Shown in pieces: positions 1-10,249 of a DNA stretch of 64,000 bases; position 1 is the first letter of the stretch; each line of letters begins with the position of its first letter. A model generated the notes under the pieces. It saw only the letters and a program-made list of their open reading frames with translations, searched no databases and was not told the DNA's origin. The DNA is from Pseudomonas sp. SG20056 (GTDB lineage: Bacteria; Pseudomonadota; Gammaproteobacteria; Pseudomonadales; Pseudomonadaceae): NCBI RefSeq assembly GCF_031764535.1, contig NZ_CP134499.1, forward strand, positions 1,674,001 to 1,738,000, read 5' to 3'. A program made the position numbers and the translations under genes.

Positions 1-1119
1 CAGCGCAGCTACGGTCAGGTTGACCCCGCGGCCTGGCGTACGCTGAGCCAGGACCGTTTGCAGGCCTGGGGTTTCAATACCCTGGGGAACTGGAGTGAGC
101 CGTCCTTTGGCGGCGATACCCGCATGCCGTTCAGCATTCCGCTGTCGATTCATGGCGATTACGCCACCATCAGCACTGGCGTCGATTGGTGGGGCGCGAT
201 GCCTGATCCGTTCGACCCGCGCTTTGCCATGGCCACCGAGCGCGCGGTGGCGATTGCCTCGCGTGATCACCGCGACAATCCCTGGCTGCTGGGCTATTTC
301 GCCGATAACGAATTGGCCTGGGCCGGCCCGGCGGATGACCCCAACGGCCGTTACGCCCTGGCGTACGCCACGCTGCGCCTGACCACCGATGTGTCGGCCA
401 AGCGCGCCTTCCTCAAGCAGCTGCGCGACAAGTATCGCAATCAGAATGGCCTGTCCCGCGCCTGGGGTATCGAGCTGTCGGCCTGGGAGTTGATGGAAGA
501 TCCTGGCTTTAAGGCGCCGCTGCCAAGCGCCGAGTACCCGGCCATCGAGAAAGACATGCAGGCATTCTTGCGTCTGTATGCCGAGACCTACTTCAAAACC
601 ATTGCCGATTCGCTTGAGTGGCACGCGCCTAATCACTTGCTGCTGGGGGGGCGTTTCGCCAGCAGCATCCCCGAGGCGGTGAATGCCTGTGCGACCTTCT
701 GCGATGTGTTGAGCTTCAACTTCTATACCCGTGAGCCGCAGCACGGCTATGACTTTGCTGCCCTGCGCCAGCTGGACAAACCGTTGATGGTCACCGAGTT
801 CCACTTCGGCTCGCGTGACCGTGGGCCGTTCTGGGGCGGAGTTGCCGAGGTTTATAAGGAAGAAGAGCGCGGGCCGGCCTATGCGCATTTCCTGGCCAAG
901 GCCCTGGAAGAGCCGCAGATCGTCGGTGTGCACTGGTTCCAGTACCTCGATCAGCCGGTCACCGGGCGTCTGCTGGACGGTGAGAACGGTCATTTGGGTC
1001 TGGTTGCCATTACTGATCGGCCTTGGGATGGCTTTGTCAAAGCAGTGCGCAAAGCCAACCTTGATGTGCCTAAAACGCTGCTAAAGCCTGTAACTGCGCC
1101 AGATTCTAAGGCTCCGTAG
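1..1119 (+). CDS. Agarase/GH-A-like glycoside hydrolase, 5' end outside window
   Basis: The frame is open from base 1, so the N-terminus lies outside the window; a TTG at 58 is only an internal codon. The visible part looks like a TIM-barrel glycosidase of the agarase / beta-galactosidase-like type. It has a GFNTLGNWS motif, an ADNELAW segment with a Glu placed like a clan GH-A acid/base (about residue 85 counted from base 58), and LMVTEFHFG with a candidate nucleophile Glu about 160 residues later. These two glutamates and the aromatic-rich C-terminal half support a retaining hydrolase. The substrate is unknown; family annotations as agarase are usually homology-based and need not mean agar degradation. 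No secretion signal can be judged without the start. The next gene begins about 110 bp downstream. Confidence 0.65.
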   Translation, partial: QRSYGQVDPAAWRTLSQDRLQAWGFNTLGNWSEPSFGGDTRMPFSIPLSIHGDYATISTGVDWWGAMPDPFDPRFAMATERAVAIASRDHRDNPWLLGYFADNELAWAGPADDPNGRYALAYATLRLTTDVSAKRAFLKQLRDKYRNQNGLSRAWGIELSAWELMEDPGFKAPLPSAEYPAIEKDMQAFLRLYAETYFKTIADSLEWHAPNHLLLGGRFASSIPEAVNACATFCDVLSFNFYTREPQHGYDFAALRQLDKPLMVTEFHFGSRDRGPFWGGVAEVYKEEERGPAYAHFLAKALEEPQIVGVHWFQYLDQPVTGRLLDGENGHLGLVAITDRPWDGFVKAVRKANLDVPKTLLKPVTAPDSKAP

Positions 1120-1232
1120 GGGGCTATTCGCCGAGCTGATAATAGGAATACCAGCCTTGTGCTGGGTTCACCGCAGGCGTCAGAGCTGAAACAATCTGCC
1201 GAACATTTGGCCGAGTATAAAAAGGGGGCAGG

Positions 1233-2381
1233 GTGGTGCAGATACAGGGTTATTTCGACCTCAAGTTCGAAGCGCTGAGAGACGCTTTTGCGGCACTGTT
1301 CGATGAGCCGCAAGAGCGCGGCATGGCCCTCTGCGTGCAAATCGGCGGCGAAACCGTAGTGGATCTGTGGGCCGGGGTTGCCGACAAGGATGGTCAGCAG
1401 GCCTGGCACAGCGACACCATTCTTAACCTGTTTTCCTGCACCAAGACCTTTACTGCAGTTACCGCGCTGCAACTGGTGGGCGAGGGTAAGCTCGAACTGG
1501 ATGCACCGGTCGCGCGCTACTGGCCCGAGTTCGCCGCCGCCGGCAAGGACAAGATCACCCTGCGCCACTTGCTCAGCCATCAGGCCGGGCTGCCAGCCTT
1601 GCGCGAGATGTTGCCGGCCGAAGCCTTATACGACTGGCAGGCGATGACCACGGCGCTGGCTGCCGAGCAGCCCTGGTGGGCTCTGGGTGAGGGCCATGGT
1701 TACGCGCCGATTACCTATGGCTGGCTGGTGGGTGAAGTGTTGCGCCGGGTTGAAGGGCTCGGGCCGGGCGAGTCCATCGTCGCGCGCACGGCCAAACCAC
1801 TGGGTCTGGATTTTCATGTCGGTCTGGCCGATGAAGAGTTCGACCGGGTGGCAGTCATCTCCCGTGGCAAGGGCAACTTTGGCGATGCGGCTGCCCAGCG
1901 CTTGCTCAAGACCATGATGAGCGAACCGGCAGCCATGAGTACGCGGGCCTTTACCAACCCGCCGTCGATCATGACCAGTACCAATAAACCTGAGTGGCGA
2001 CGCATGCAGCAGCCTGCAGCGAATGGCCATGGCAATGCCCGTAGTCTGGCCGGTTTTTACAGCGGTCTGCTGGATGGTCAGTTGCTGGAAAGCGAGTTGC
2101 TGGCTGAGCTGACCCGTGAACATGCAGTGGGCGAAGACAAGACCCTGCTGACCCGCACCCGCTTCGGTCTGGGCTGCATGCTGGATCAGCCCGAGGTTGC
2201 CAACGCCACCTATGGCATGGGGCCGCGCGCCTTTGGCCACCCTGGAGCCGGCGGTTCCATTGGCTTTGCCGACCCGGAGCGAGATGTTGCCTTCGGTTTT
2301 GTCACCAACAACCTAGGACCGTTCGTCTTGATGGACCCCCGTGCGCAGAAACTTGCGCGTCTATTGGCTGATTGTTTATAG
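1233..2381 (+). CDS. Serine hydrolase, beta-lactamase class C / EstB-like family
   Basis: This is a 382-residue protein with the penicillin-binding-protein-like serine hydrolase signature. SCTK at residues 68-71 supplies the nucleophile Ser and Lys, a Tyr-containing ITYGW segment lies near 160-164, and HPGAGGS near residue 336 occupies the third-motif position. Length and motifs fit EstB-like esterases and class C beta-lactamase relatives. There is no signal peptide, so a cytoplasmic esterase or peptidase is more likely than a periplasmic beta-lactamase. The start is a GTG at 1233 preceded by a purine-rich AAAGGGGG stretch; GTG at 1236 is equally possible. It stands alone between the glycosidase-like gene and an OmpA-like lipoprotein. 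Confidence 0.75.
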   Translation: MVQIQGYFDLKFEALRDAFAALFDEPQERGMALCVQIGGETVVDLWAGVADKDGQQAWHSDTILNLFSCTKTFTAVTALQLVGEGKLELDAPVARYWPEFAAAGKDKITLRHLLSHQAGLPALREMLPAEALYDWQAMTTALAAEQPWWALGEGHGYAPITYGWLVGEVLRRVEGLGPGESIVARTAKPLGLDFHVGLADEEFDRVAVISRGKGNFGDAAAQRLLKTMMSEPAAMSTRAFTNPPSIMTSTNKPEWRRMQQPAANGHGNARSLAGFYSGLLDGQLLESELLAELTREHAVGEDKTLLTRTRFGLGCMLDQPEVANATYGMGPRAFGHPGAGGSIGFADPERDVAFGFVTNNLGPFVLMDPRAQKLARLLADCL

Positions 2382-2476
2382 CCAGCTCGGCTAAACTGCT
2401 GCGCAACATGGCATGGCCGGCCGTCTGAGCGGGCCACTGACCGGTTTCTTTTTTGCTCATCACGTGTGGATACCCG

Positions 2477-3163
2477 ATGCTCGCCAATAAATCTCTCGCC
2501 ATCGCTCTGTGTGTACTGATCAGCGGTTGCAGCCTTTTCGAAAAATCCGAAAAGCCAGCGCCGAAAGTGGTGCCAATGCCGCCACCAGCAGTCACTCAGG
2601 CCTGGTTGGATGTGTACGAGCCGAAGGTGCGTGAAGCGATCAAAGGTACCCATTTCGAGTTCGAGCGCCGCGAAAACCTGCTAGTCGTCACTGCACCGGT
2701 GCAGGGGTCGTTCAACCCGGACCGTCCCCACATGATGCTGCCAACCACCCTCGGCCCGCTGAGCCGCATGGCCAAGCTGCTGGAAAGCGATGAAACCATC
2801 GGTGTGCTGATTCTCGGCCACGCCGACAGCAGCGGTGAAGTAAGTGCCAACCGTGAGTTGAGCCACCAGCGCGCTCGAGCGTTCACCTCGATTTTCCGCC
2901 TCAGCGGTCTCAAGCAGAACCGTCTGATGGTTAAAGGCCTGGGTTCGGACATGCCGCGTGCCGCCAACGACAGTCAGCAAGGCCGTGCGTTGAACCGCCG
3001 GGTGGAAATCCTCCTGACCTCGAAAGCCACCCTCAACGCGCTGATCTCCAAGTACAGCCAACCTGCACCGGCACCCGCTGCTGCGGTAGCCGCTGCCAAG
3101 CCTGCCGCTGACAAGAGTGCGAAAACCGTAGCCAAGGCTGATAAGCCAGCCAGCAGCCAGTAA
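2477..3163 (+). CDS. OmpA-family outer-membrane lipoprotein
   Basis: The start at ATG 2477 gives a short hydrophobic signal ending in the lipobox LISGC with Cys18, the expected lipidation site. The upstream TTG at 2453 would place charged and odd residues before the signal and is less likely. The second half contains an OmpA/MotB peptidoglycan-binding domain: LILGHADSSG, then repeated ELS-QRA helices, then ALNRRVEI. The tail is rich in Ala, Pro and Lys (AAKPAADKSAK-like), a flexible low-complexity end. The protein likely anchors the outer membrane to peptidoglycan. Length is 228 residues. Confidence 0.85.
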   Translation: MLANKSLAIALCVLISGCSLFEKSEKPAPKVVPMPPPAVTQAWLDVYEPKVREAIKGTHFEFERRENLLVVTAPVQGSFNPDRPHMMLPTTLGPLSRMAKLLESDETIGVLILGHADSSGEVSANRELSHQRARAFTSIFRLSGLKQNRLMVKGLGSDMPRAANDSQQGRALNRRVEILLTSKATLNALISKYSQPAPAPAAAVAAAKPAADKSAKTVAKADKPASSQ

Positions 3164-3267
3164 GACACTCCGCCAGTAGCCGCCAGGCAGCGGTGTGTTG
3201 CCGCAGATCAAGCCAGATAGAACGCTCGCGGGTAAGCTAGGCAATACTTGTTCGAGAGGATTTGCCG

Positions 3268-3915
3268 ATGACTCAAACCCTGGCTGATATGCGTCGTGAC
3301 TACACCCGCGACGGCTTGAGCGAGGCGCAAGCGCCGCTTGAGCCCTTTGCGCTGTTCGAGCAATGGTTTGCCGATGCAGTGAAGACCGAGCAGTTGCCGG
3401 TCGAGCCCAATGCCATGACCCTGGCGACCGTCGATGCTGAAGGGCGTCCGCATTGCCGGGTGTTGCTGCTGAAAGGGCTGGATGCGCGCGGCTTCACCTT
3501 CTTCAGCAACTACGACAGTGCCAAAGGCCAGCACCTGGCCGCCAATCCCTTTGCCGCCATGACCTTCTTCTGGCCCAGCCTGGAGCGGCAGGTGCGTATC
3601 GAGGGGCGCGTCGAGCGGGTTAGTGCCGAAGAGTGTGATGCCTACTTTCAGGTGCGTCCTCTGGGCAGCCGGCTGGGGGCCTGGGCTTCGCCGCAGAGCC
3701 AGGTGATTGCCGATCGTGCCGAGCTGGAAGGCCTGCTGGCAGAAACCGAGCAGCGTTTTCTCGATCGTGCGCCACATTGCCCGCCGCACTGGGGCGGTTA
3801 TCGTCTACTGCCGGAGCGTATCGAGTTCTGGCAGGGGCGTTCCAGTCGCCTGCATGACCGCCTGAATTTTCGTTTGCAGGACGCCGCCTGGCTGCGTGAG
3901 CGCCTGGCGCCCTGA
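3268..3915 (+). CDS. pdxH: Pyridoxamine 5'-phosphate oxidase
   Basis: PdxH oxidises pyridoxine 5'-phosphate or pyridoxamine 5'-phosphate to pyridoxal 5'-phosphate using FMN and oxygen, in the cytoplasm. ATG at 3268 gives 215 residues, the usual family length, and follows a GAGAGGA ribosome-binding site; a TTG six bases upstream is less suitable. Visible signatures are the N-terminal [10 protein letters not shown], the FMN-binding segment around [18 protein letters not shown], and the C-terminal [16 protein letters not shown] signature ending in RLAP. It is followed by a convergent small gene 7 bp away. Confidence 0.97.
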   Translation: MTQTLADMRRDYTRDGLSEAQAPLEPFALFEQWFADAVKTEQLPVEPNAMTLATVDAEGRPHCRVLLLKGLDARGFTFFSNYDSAKGQHLAANPFAAMTFFWPSLERQVRIEGRVERVSAEECDAYFQVRPLGSRLGAWASPQSQVIADRAELEGLLAETEQRFLDRAPHCPPHWGGYRLLPERIEFWQGRSSRLHDRLNFRLQDAAWLRERLAP

Positions 3916-3922
3916 ATTCGTT

Positions 3923-4159
3923 TCAGTCGCCGGAATACTGCGCGGCGGCTTGCTCCAGCCAGGCGGGCAGGTCGCTGCGCTTGATGCCGGCGGCCTGCGC
4001 CTCAGCCAGGCGAGCCAGCATATAGTTGCGTTTGGCCGTTGAGTCGCCAGCCAGCGACAGCGCCAGATCGCGATCCATCCAGCGTTTGATTCGCACATAC
4101 AACCACCAGTGGAAGTACAGCCCGGCAATACTGGTGATGGCGACGATAAAGTAATCCAT
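3923..4159 (-). CDS. Small single-span membrane protein, function unknown
   Basis: A 78-residue protein with one N-terminal hydrophobic segment (about residues 3-24, including FHWWLYV) followed by a charged cytoplasmic part with regularly spaced Arg and Lys. I do not recognise a named family. It runs convergently to pdxH. A purine stretch (GGGGGATTT on the minus strand) precedes the ATG. It is likely a genus-level conserved orphan; codon use resembles the surrounding core genes. Confidence 0.6.
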   Translation of the reverse strand: MDYFIVAITSIAGLYFHWWLYVRIKRWMDRDLALSLAGDSTAKRNYMLARLAEAQAAGIKRSDLPAWLEQAAAQYSGD

Positions 4160-4334
4160 AAATCCCCCAGACCAAATCTTAGCTTAGGCTGATTGGATGC
4201 CGCGTTTGCACGCGGTGAAGTGTCGCGCCGAGGCCCTGCGCTGCAGCTAGGGTAAAGTTTTGCTGCATATTGGCGGGTGACAGCGGCGCTGCGCAGGCGT
4301 TTTAATGAGCACCTGCCTAACTGGAGAAACAATC

Positions 4335-4796
4335 ATGCGTAAACCCGTTCTGTTGGCTGCCTCGTTTGCCGCGCTGGCCCTGTTGGGTGGCTGCGCCTCC
4401 AGCCTGACCGGCGACACCTACTCGCGCGACGAAGCACGCACCGTGCAGACCGTGCGTATGGGCACCATCGAAGCGTTGCGCCCAGTGAAGATCGAAGGCA
4501 CGAAAACCCCGATCGGCGCAGGTGCCGGTGCGGTAATCGGCGGTGTGGCGGGTAGCAGCGTCGGTGGCGGGCGTGGCAGCGCGGTGGCCGCAGTGATCGG
4601 TGCAGTGGCCGGTGGTCTACTGGGGGCGATGACCGAGGAAGGTCTGACCCGTACCCAGGGCGTGGAAATCACCGTGCTGGAGGATGACGGCAGCATGCGT
4701 GCCTACGTCCAGGCGGTCGAAGAGAATCAGATTTTCCGCGTCGGCGAGCGTGTGCGCATCATGACCGTGAATGGCACCAGCCGCGTTACTCACTGA
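4335..4796 (+). CDS. slyB: SlyB-like glycine-zipper outer-membrane lipoprotein
   Basis: The 153-residue product starts at ATG 4335 after a GGAGAAAC ribosome-binding site. It has a signal peptide with lipobox LLGGC, Cys20. The centre (about residues 60-105) is a glycine-zipper region with repeated GAGAGAVIGG / GSSVGGG / GAVAGGLLGA patterns, typical of the SlyB/PcpY 2TM family. The C-terminal part is a small beta-rich domain. Members sit in the outer membrane and help stabilise it; in enterobacteria slyB is under PhoP control. A strong terminator follows directly. Confidence 0.88.
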   Translation: MRKPVLLAASFAALALLGGCASSLTGDTYSRDEARTVQTVRMGTIEALRPVKIEGTKTPIGAGAGAVIGGVAGSSVGGGRGSAVAAVIGAVAGGLLGAMTEEGLTRTQGVEITVLEDDGSMRAYVQAVEENQIFRVGERVRIMTVNGTSRVTH

Positions 4797-4808
4797 GTGG
4801 TCAGGAAG

Positions 4809-4838
4809 CCGGATCAGTTCTGACTGATCCGGTTTTTT
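4809..4838 (+). terminator. Rho-independent terminator after slyB-like gene
   Basis: A perfect 9-bp stem (CCGGATCAG / CTGATCCGG) with a 6-nt loop is followed by six T residues, 12 bp after the stop codon. Confidence 0.92.
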
Positions 4839-5123
4839 ATTGTCTTTTTTCCAGATAAACCAGATGTTTATCGGCGTTTCGCAGGTTTTTCAGGCAAGCT
4901 CGCGGAATACTCAGTGTTTAGTAATAATTCTATCCATGACGGCCGGCCGATAGTTATGGATAATCGCGCACGCTTTTGTGCTGGCGGGCTTTAGTCGGCG
5001 CGCAGTGCAATACTTTTGCGCGGGTTGCAGTGCAGGTAAAAGTCTGTGCTTGAACGCCAGTGAGCAGGTTAGGGAGTCAGCCGGGGACGGATACGTTCCG
5101 GGTTCGTATTAAGGGGTTTTTCT
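4839..5123. other. Intergenic region upstream of the Mrp operon
   Basis: Together with the preceding terminator this makes a gap of about 330 bp. No ORF with coding character is seen. It must hold the promoter of the Mrp operon. An AT-richer patch around 4900-4965 is the likeliest place, but I see no convincing -35/-10 pair. GGGGTTTTT precedes the first gene at 5124. Confidence 0.5.
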
Positions 5124-7916
5124 ATGACGCTTGCGCTGATTATCGCCTTGCCATTTCTCGGCATCTTTCTGCCTTTGCTGGCCGAGCGCCTGGGTCGTTC
5201 CGCCTGCGCTGCAGCGGCAGGCGTGGCGCCGCTGACGGCCCTGGTATTGCTGCTCTCGCAGCAGTCTGCGGTGTTCGCTGGCGAACTGCTCAAGGTCAAG
5301 CTGGAGTGGTTGCCGGCCTTGGGCCTGAACCTCAGCCTGCGCCTGGATGGTTTGGGTTTTCTGTTTGCCCTGCTGATTCTCGGTATTGGCCTTCTGGTCA
5401 TTCTTTACGCACGCTACTACCTGTCGAAGAAGGAGCCGATGGGACGTTTCTTCGCCTTCCTCCTGTTGTTCATGGGCGCCATGCTCGGCGTGGTGCTCTC
5501 GGAAAACCTGCTGCTGATGTTGATGTTCTGGGAACTGACCAGCCTATCGTCGTTCCTGCTGATCGGTTTCTGGGGCGCCCGTTCGGATGCCCGCAAAGGC
5601 GCGCGCATGGCCCTGGCCGTGACTGGCGGCGGTGGCCTGGCGCTATTCGCCGGCATTCTATTGATCGGCCATATCGCCGGCAGCTTCGAGTTGTCCCAAG
5701 TGCTGGCTGCCGGTTACGCGATCCGCGCCCATGAGCTGTACCCGCTGGCGCTGATTCTGGTGCTGCTGGGCGTGTTCACCAAGTCGGCGCAGTTCCCGTT
5801 CCATTTCTGGCTGCCCCATGCGATGGCCGCTCCGACGCCGGTCTCGGCCTATTTGCACTCGGCGACCATGGTCAAGGCCGGGGTGTTTCTCCTGGCGCGT
5901 CTGTACCCGGCGCTGGCAGGGTCGGAGTGGTGGTTCTACCTGGTCAGCATCACCGGTCTGGTGACCTTGCTGGTCGGCGCCGGTATGGCGCTGTTTCAGC
6001 ATGACCTCAAGGGCCTGCTGGCCTATTCGACCATCAGCCACCTGGGCCTGATTACCTTGCTGTTCGGATTGGACACACGCTTGGCCGCCGTGGCCGCGGT
6101 GTTCCACATTATCAACCACGCCACCTTCAAGGCTTCGCTGTTTATGGCGGCGGGAATTATTGACCACGAAACCGGCAGTCGCGATATGCGGCGCATCAAC
6201 GGCATGTGGAAGTACATGCCGCATACGGCCGTACTGGCGATGGTCGCGGCCTCGGCGATGGCCGGGGTGCCGCTGCTCAACGGCTTCCTGAGCAAGGAAA
6301 TGTTCTTTACCGAAACGCTCAATCAGCACCTGCTGGGCAGCTTCAATTGGGTGATTCCGGCGGCGGCAACCCTGGCTGGGGTGTTCTCGGTGGCCTATTC
6401 GCTGCGTTTTATCCACGACGTGTTCTTCAACGGCGAGCCGGTCGACCTGCCGCATTACCCGCCGCATGAACCGCCGCGCTACATGAAAGTCCCCGTGGAG
6501 ATTCTGGTGTTCCTTTGCCTGCTGGTCGGGATTGTGCCGGCCTACACCGTAGCGCCACTGCTTGCCGCAGCCGCTGCGGCAACCCTGGGCGGTGAAGTGC
6601 CGAGTTACAGCCTGGCGATCTGGCACGGTTTCAACTTGCCGCTGCTGATGAGTTTTATCGCCCTGTTCGGCGGGATTCTAGTGTACGTGTTCCGTCAGCC
6701 TCTATTTCGCTGGTATGCCGGGCTGCCGAGTGTGGATGCCAAGCTGCTGTTTGAGCAGGCTGTGCAGGTGCTGGTGAAGCTGTGTGCGGTGTTCACCCAG
6801 TGGCTGGAAAACGCTTCACTGCAGCGTTATCTGGCGTTGCTGTTGGCTGCGGCACTCTTGGTAGTGACGCAAGGGCTGAGTTCGTTGCCGCAGATCAGCG
6901 GGCCGCTAGCGATGACCGAGATCGACGGCATCACCGCCCTGGGCCTGGGCATCATGGCCCTGTCCGCGCTGGTGACGGTGGTGTTCCATCGTCAGCGCCT
7001 GGTTTCGCTGTTGATGCTTAGCGTGGTCGGGTTGATGGTGGCACTGGCCTTCGCCCGCTATTCGGCGCCGGATCTGGCCCTGACCCAGCTGTCGGTAGAG
7101 GTGGTGACCATTATTCTGCTGATGCTTGCGCTGTTCTTCCTGCCGGCGCATACCCGCATCGAGTCCAGCAGCCTGCGCGGCCTGCGCGATTTCACCCTGG
7201 CGGTGGGCAGCGGGGTGATGGTGGCGATGCTGGTGTTCGCCGTGCTGACACGCCCATACGACAGTATTTCGGCGTTCTTCCTGGAGAACAGCGTGCCGGG
7301 CGGCGGCGGCACCAACGTGGTCAACGTGATTCTGGTGGACTTCCGCGGCTTCGATACCATGGGCGAGGTCACCGTGCTGGCGATTGCCGCCGTCGGCATC
7401 TTCGCGCTGCTCGACGGCCTGCGCCTGTTCCAGCCGAAGGTCGACGCGCAGGGCCGCAGTTGGGCGCGTGACCGCCATCCGCTGATTCTCGCCACTCTGT
7501 CGCGGGTGCTGTTGCCGATGGCGCTGCTGGTCTCGGTGTTTATCTTCCTGCGTGGCCACAACCTGCCGGGCGGCGGCTTTATCGCCGGTCTGGTAACGGC
7601 CGTTGCGCTGATCCTGCAATACGTCGCCAGCGGGGTGCAGTGGACGCAGTCGCGCCTGCCGCTGAATTACCAGGGCATGGCCGGCCTCGGCGTGATGATT
7701 GCTGGCCTGACGGGGCTGGGCAGCTGGCTGTTTGACCGACCGTTCCTGACCTCAGCCTTCGGTCATTTCCATATCCCGCTGATCGGTGAAATCGAACTGG
7801 CCACGGCGCTGTTGTTTGACCTGGGCGTGTACCTGACGGTTGTCGGCGCGACCCTGCTGATTCTCGCCAACCTGGGCAAGCTGACCCAGGAAAAAGCTGC
7901 ACAAGAGGTGCTTTGA
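5124..7916 (+). CDS. mrpA: Mrp-type Na+(K+)/H+ antiporter, fused subunits A and B
   Basis: At 930 residues this is a fused A-B subunit (also named ShaA, PhaAB or MnhAB). The first two thirds is a NuoL-like proton-translocating domain with about 14 or more membrane segments and conserved patterns such as [45 protein letters not shown] and [11 protein letters not shown]. The last part (from about residue 770) carries MnhB-like segments including [15 protein letters not shown]. Mrp complexes exchange Na+, Li+ or K+ for protons and support salt and alkali tolerance, and host interaction in P. aeruginosa. It heads an operon of six tightly packed genes; the next start is 2 bp after this stop. Confidence 0.95.
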   Translation: MTLALIIALPFLGIFLPLLAERLGRSACAAAAGVAPLTALVLLLSQQSAVFAGELLKVKLEWLPALGLNLSLRLDGLGFLFALLILGIGLLVILYARYYLSKKEPMGRFFAFLLLFMGAMLGVVLSENLLLMLMFWELTSLSSFLLIGFWGARSDARKGARMALAVTGGGGLALFAGILLIGHIAGSFELSQVLAAGYAIRAHELYPLALILVLLGVFTKSAQFPFHFWLPHAMAAPTPVSAYLHSATMVKAGVFLLARLYPALAGSEWWFYLVSITGLVTLLVGAGMALFQHDLKGLLAYSTISHLGLITLLFGLDTRLAAVAAVFHIINHATFKASLFMAAGIIDHETGSRDMRRINGMWKYMPHTAVLAMVAASAMAGVPLLNGFLSKEMFFTETLNQHLLGSFNWVIPAAATLAGVFSVAYSLRFIHDVFFNGEPVDLPHYPPHEPPRYMKVPVEILVFLCLLVGIVPAYTVAPLLAAAAAATLGGEVPSYSLAIWHGFNLPLLMSFIALFGGILVYVFRQPLFRWYAGLPSVDAKLLFEQAVQVLVKLCAVFTQWLENASLQRYLALLLAAALLVVTQGLSSLPQISGPLAMTEIDGITALGLGIMALSALVTVVFHRQRLVSLLMLSVVGLMVALAFARYSAPDLALTQLSVEVVTIILLMLALFFLPAHTRIESSSLRGLRDFTLAVGSGVMVAMLVFAVLTRPYDSISAFFLENSVPGGGGTNVVNVILVDFRGFDTMGEVTVLAIAAVGIFALLDGLRLFQPKVDAQGRSWARDRHPLILATLSRVLLPMALLVSVFIFLRGHNLPGGGFIAGLVTAVALILQYVASGVQWTQSRLPLNYQGMAGLGVMIAGLTGLGSWLFDRPFLTSAFGHFHIPLIGEIELATALLFDLGVYLTVVGATLLILANLGKLTQEKAAQEVL

Positions 7917-7917
7917 G

Positions 7918-8247
7918 ATGGAAGCCATATTTGCTGCGACCCTGGGCATCCTTACCGCCAGCGGTGTGTACCTGCTGCTGCGCGCACGGACCTTCCCGGT
8001 GGTGCTGGGGCTGACGCTGATTTCCTACGCGGTCAACCTGTTCCTGTTTGCCATGGGCCGCTTGCAGAGCGGCGTGGTGACGGTGATCGGCAAAGGCAGT
8101 GCCTACGCGGACCCGCTGCCGCAAGCGCTGGTGCTGACCGCCATCGTGATCGGCTTTGCCATGACTGCATTCGTGGTGGTGCTGGCGCTGCGCAGCGTTG
8201 GCGAAACCCAGACCGACCATGTTGATGGCCAGGAGCCTGCGCAATGA
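7918..8247 (+). CDS. mrpC: Mrp antiporter subunit C (NuoK-like)
   Basis: A 109-residue hydrophobic protein with three predicted membrane segments, homologous to NuoK. It has the family-typical TASGVYLLLRARTF start, the LISYAVNLFLFAMG segment, and DPLPQALVLTAIVIGFAMTA, the most conserved MnhC stretch. It starts 2 bp after mrpA and overlaps mrpD by 4 bp (ATGA), indicating translational coupling. Confidence 0.94.
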   Translation: MEAIFAATLGILTASGVYLLLRARTFPVVLGLTLISYAVNLFLFAMGRLQSGVVTVIGKGSAYADPLPQALVLTAIVIGFAMTAFVVVLALRSVGETQTDHVDGQEPAQ

Positions 8248-9749
8248 ATCACGGCTTGATCCTGCCCATCCTGCTGCCGATGTTTGCCGGCAGCCTGTTG
8301 CTGCTCGGCGCGGGCCTGAGCCTGCGGGTCAAACGCAGCCTTTCACTGGTGGCGACCCTGTTGCTGCTGCCATTGAGCGGTTATCTGCTCTGGCTGGCCG
8401 ATCAGGGCGTGCTGCAGGTGTATGCCGCCGGTAACTGGGCGGCGCCGTTCGGCATCATTCTGCTGCTCGATCGGCTGAGCGCCTTGCTGCTGGTGGTCAC
8501 GGCGGTGCTTGGCAGCTTTGCCCTCTTGTATGCGGTGCGGGGCGACGATGAGCGCGGGCAGAGTTTCCATGCGCTGTTCCAGTTCCAGCTGATGGGCATC
8601 AACGGCGCCTTCCTCACCGGCGACCTGTTCAACCTGTTCGTGTTCTTTGAAATCCTGCTGATCGCCTCCTATGCGCTGCTGGTGCATGGCGGTGGGGTAG
8701 AGCGGGTTCGCGCGGGGCTGCATTACGTGGTGCTGAACCTGGTGGGGTCGGCGTTCTTCCTGCTCGCCGTGGGCGTGCTGTATGGCATCACCGGCACTCT
8801 GAACATGGCAGATATGGCCATTCGGGTGGCGGCCGCCGGGCCAGATGATGCGGCGCTGCTCGGTGCTGCCGGCTTGCTGCTGCTGGTGGTGTTCGGCCTC
8901 AAGGCGGCGTTTCTGCCGCTGTATTTCTGGCTGCCCAAGGCCTATGCCTCGGCCACTGCGCCGGTTGCGGCGCTGTTTGCGATCATGACCAAGGTCGGCC
9001 TGTATTCGATCATCCGCGTGTACACGCTGATCTTTGGTGATGAGGCCGGCAGCCTGGCCAATATGGCCAACGACTGGCTCTGGCCGATTGCCCTGCTGAC
9101 CCTGGCGCTGGGCGTGATCGGCGCGTTGGCGGCGATCAGCTTGCAGGGGTTGCTGGCGTATCTGGTGGTGGTGTCGGTCGGCACCTTGCTCGCCGGTATC
9201 GCTATCGGCACCGAGCAAGCCCTGGCCGCAGCCCTGTATTACCTGGTGCACAGCACCTGGGTGGCTGGCGGGTTGTTCCTGCTGGCCGATCTGATTGCTC
9301 GCCAGCGTGGGGTTAAAGAAGCGTTGCTGGTGCAGGGTCCGGCGCTGCAGAACCCGCACCTGCTCGGCGGCCTGTTCTTCTTTGGTGCGATTGCCGTGGC
9401 CGGTTTGCCGCCGCTGTCCGGGTTTATTGGCAAGCTGCTGCTGCTGCGCTCGCTGGAGCCTGGCTTGCAGGCGCTCATGCTGTGGTCCGTGGTGTTGGGC
9501 GGCGGCCTACTCACCCTGGTGGCCCTCAGCCGTGCCGGCAGCATGCTGTTCTGGCGCGTCGGCTTGAGCCAGCTGGACAGTGCCGAACTGGATTACGGCC
9601 GGCTGCTGGCCTGCGCCGGCTTGCTGCTGTTCAGCCTGCTACTGATGGTTGGTGCCGCGCCGCTGCTGAGTTATGTCGAGGCTACCGCCAGCCAACTGCA
9701 TGATTTGGCGCTGTACCGGCAAATCATCGAATCGGGAGCTGCACGATGA
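8244..9749 (+). CDS. mrpD: Mrp antiporter subunit D (NuoN/M-like)
   Basis: A 501-residue polytopic membrane protein of the proton-translocating NuoL/M/N family. Diagnostic segments are GDLFNLFVFFEILLIASYALLVHGG, which includes the essential membrane Glu, AAFLPLYFWLPKAYASA-APVAALFAIMTKVG, and the PPLSGFIGK motif. Subunits A and D are thought to form the ion-translocating core of Mrp. ATGA overlaps link it to both mrpC and mrpE. Confidence 0.95.
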   Translation: MNHGLILPILLPMFAGSLLLLGAGLSLRVKRSLSLVATLLLLPLSGYLLWLADQGVLQVYAAGNWAAPFGIILLLDRLSALLLVVTAVLGSFALLYAVRGDDERGQSFHALFQFQLMGINGAFLTGDLFNLFVFFEILLIASYALLVHGGGVERVRAGLHYVVLNLVGSAFFLLAVGVLYGITGTLNMADMAIRVAAAGPDDAALLGAAGLLLLVVFGLKAAFLPLYFWLPKAYASATAPVAALFAIMTKVGLYSIIRVYTLIFGDEAGSLANMANDWLWPIALLTLALGVIGALAAISLQGLLAYLVVVSVGTLLAGIAIGTEQALAAALYYLVHSTWVAGGLFLLADLIARQRGVKEALLVQGPALQNPHLLGGLFFFGAIAVAGLPPLSGFIGKLLLLRSLEPGLQALMLWSVVLGGGLLTLVALSRAGSMLFWRVGLSQLDSAELDYGRLLACAGLLLFSLLLMVGAAPLLSYVEATASQLHDLALYRQIIESGAAR

Positions 9750-10249
9750 AAGCACGTCGCTGGTTACCCCATCCGCTGCTGAGCCTGTGCCTGCTGCTGG
9801 TCTGGCTGTTACTGATGAATGACCTGAGCCTGGGCCACTGGCTACTCGGTGCGCTACTCGGCTGGGCCATTCCGCTGCTGACCCAGGTGTTCTGGATCAA
9901 TCCGCCACGGGTGCACAAACCGTTCAAGCTGTGCCTGTTTCTGCTGCGCATCCTCGGCGATATCGTCATGGCCAACCTGCAGGTGGCCAAGCTGATTCTC
10001 GGCTCGCCCGTCAAACTGCGCCCGGCCTTCGTGGAAATTCCCATGCTGCTGGAAGATGAACTGGCCCTGACCATGCTCACCAGCATCATCTCCCTGACCC
10101 CAGGCACGGTGTCCGCCGACCTCAGCGATGACCGCAAGATGTTGCTGGTACACGGCCTGGATGTGCCGGACGCCGACGCCTTGGTCGCGGAAATCAAACA
10201 GCGCTACGAAGCACCCTTGCTGGAGGTATTCACATGCTCGCCTACGTGA
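9746..10249 (+). CDS. mrpE: Mrp antiporter subunit E
   Basis: A 167-residue protein with two or three N-terminal membrane segments followed by a cytoplasmic domain carrying the family signature SIISLTPGTVSADLSDDR and a C-terminal LLVHGLDV-D segment. It is needed for assembly of the antiporter complex. It overlaps mrpD by 4 bp and mrpF by 16 bp. Confidence 0.92.
   Translation: MKARRWLPHPLLSLCLLLVWLLLMNDLSLGHWLLGALLGWAIPLLTQVFWINPPRVHKPFKLCLFLLRILGDIVMANLQVAKLILGSPVKLRPAFVEIPMLLEDELALTMLTSIISLTPGTVSADLSDDRKMLLVHGLDVPDADALVAEIKQRYEAPLLEVFTCSPT

Noticed and set aside
1233..2381. Beta-lactamase resistance gene
   Set aside because: The SxxK motif is shared by the EstB-like esterases, and no signal peptide is present, so a periplasmic antibiotic-hydrolysing enzyme is not supported.
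5060..5734. Long Arg/Pro-rich plus-strand frame overlapping mrpA
   Set aside because: It is an out-of-frame reading of a GC-rich gene; the overlapping MrpA frame has clear homology.
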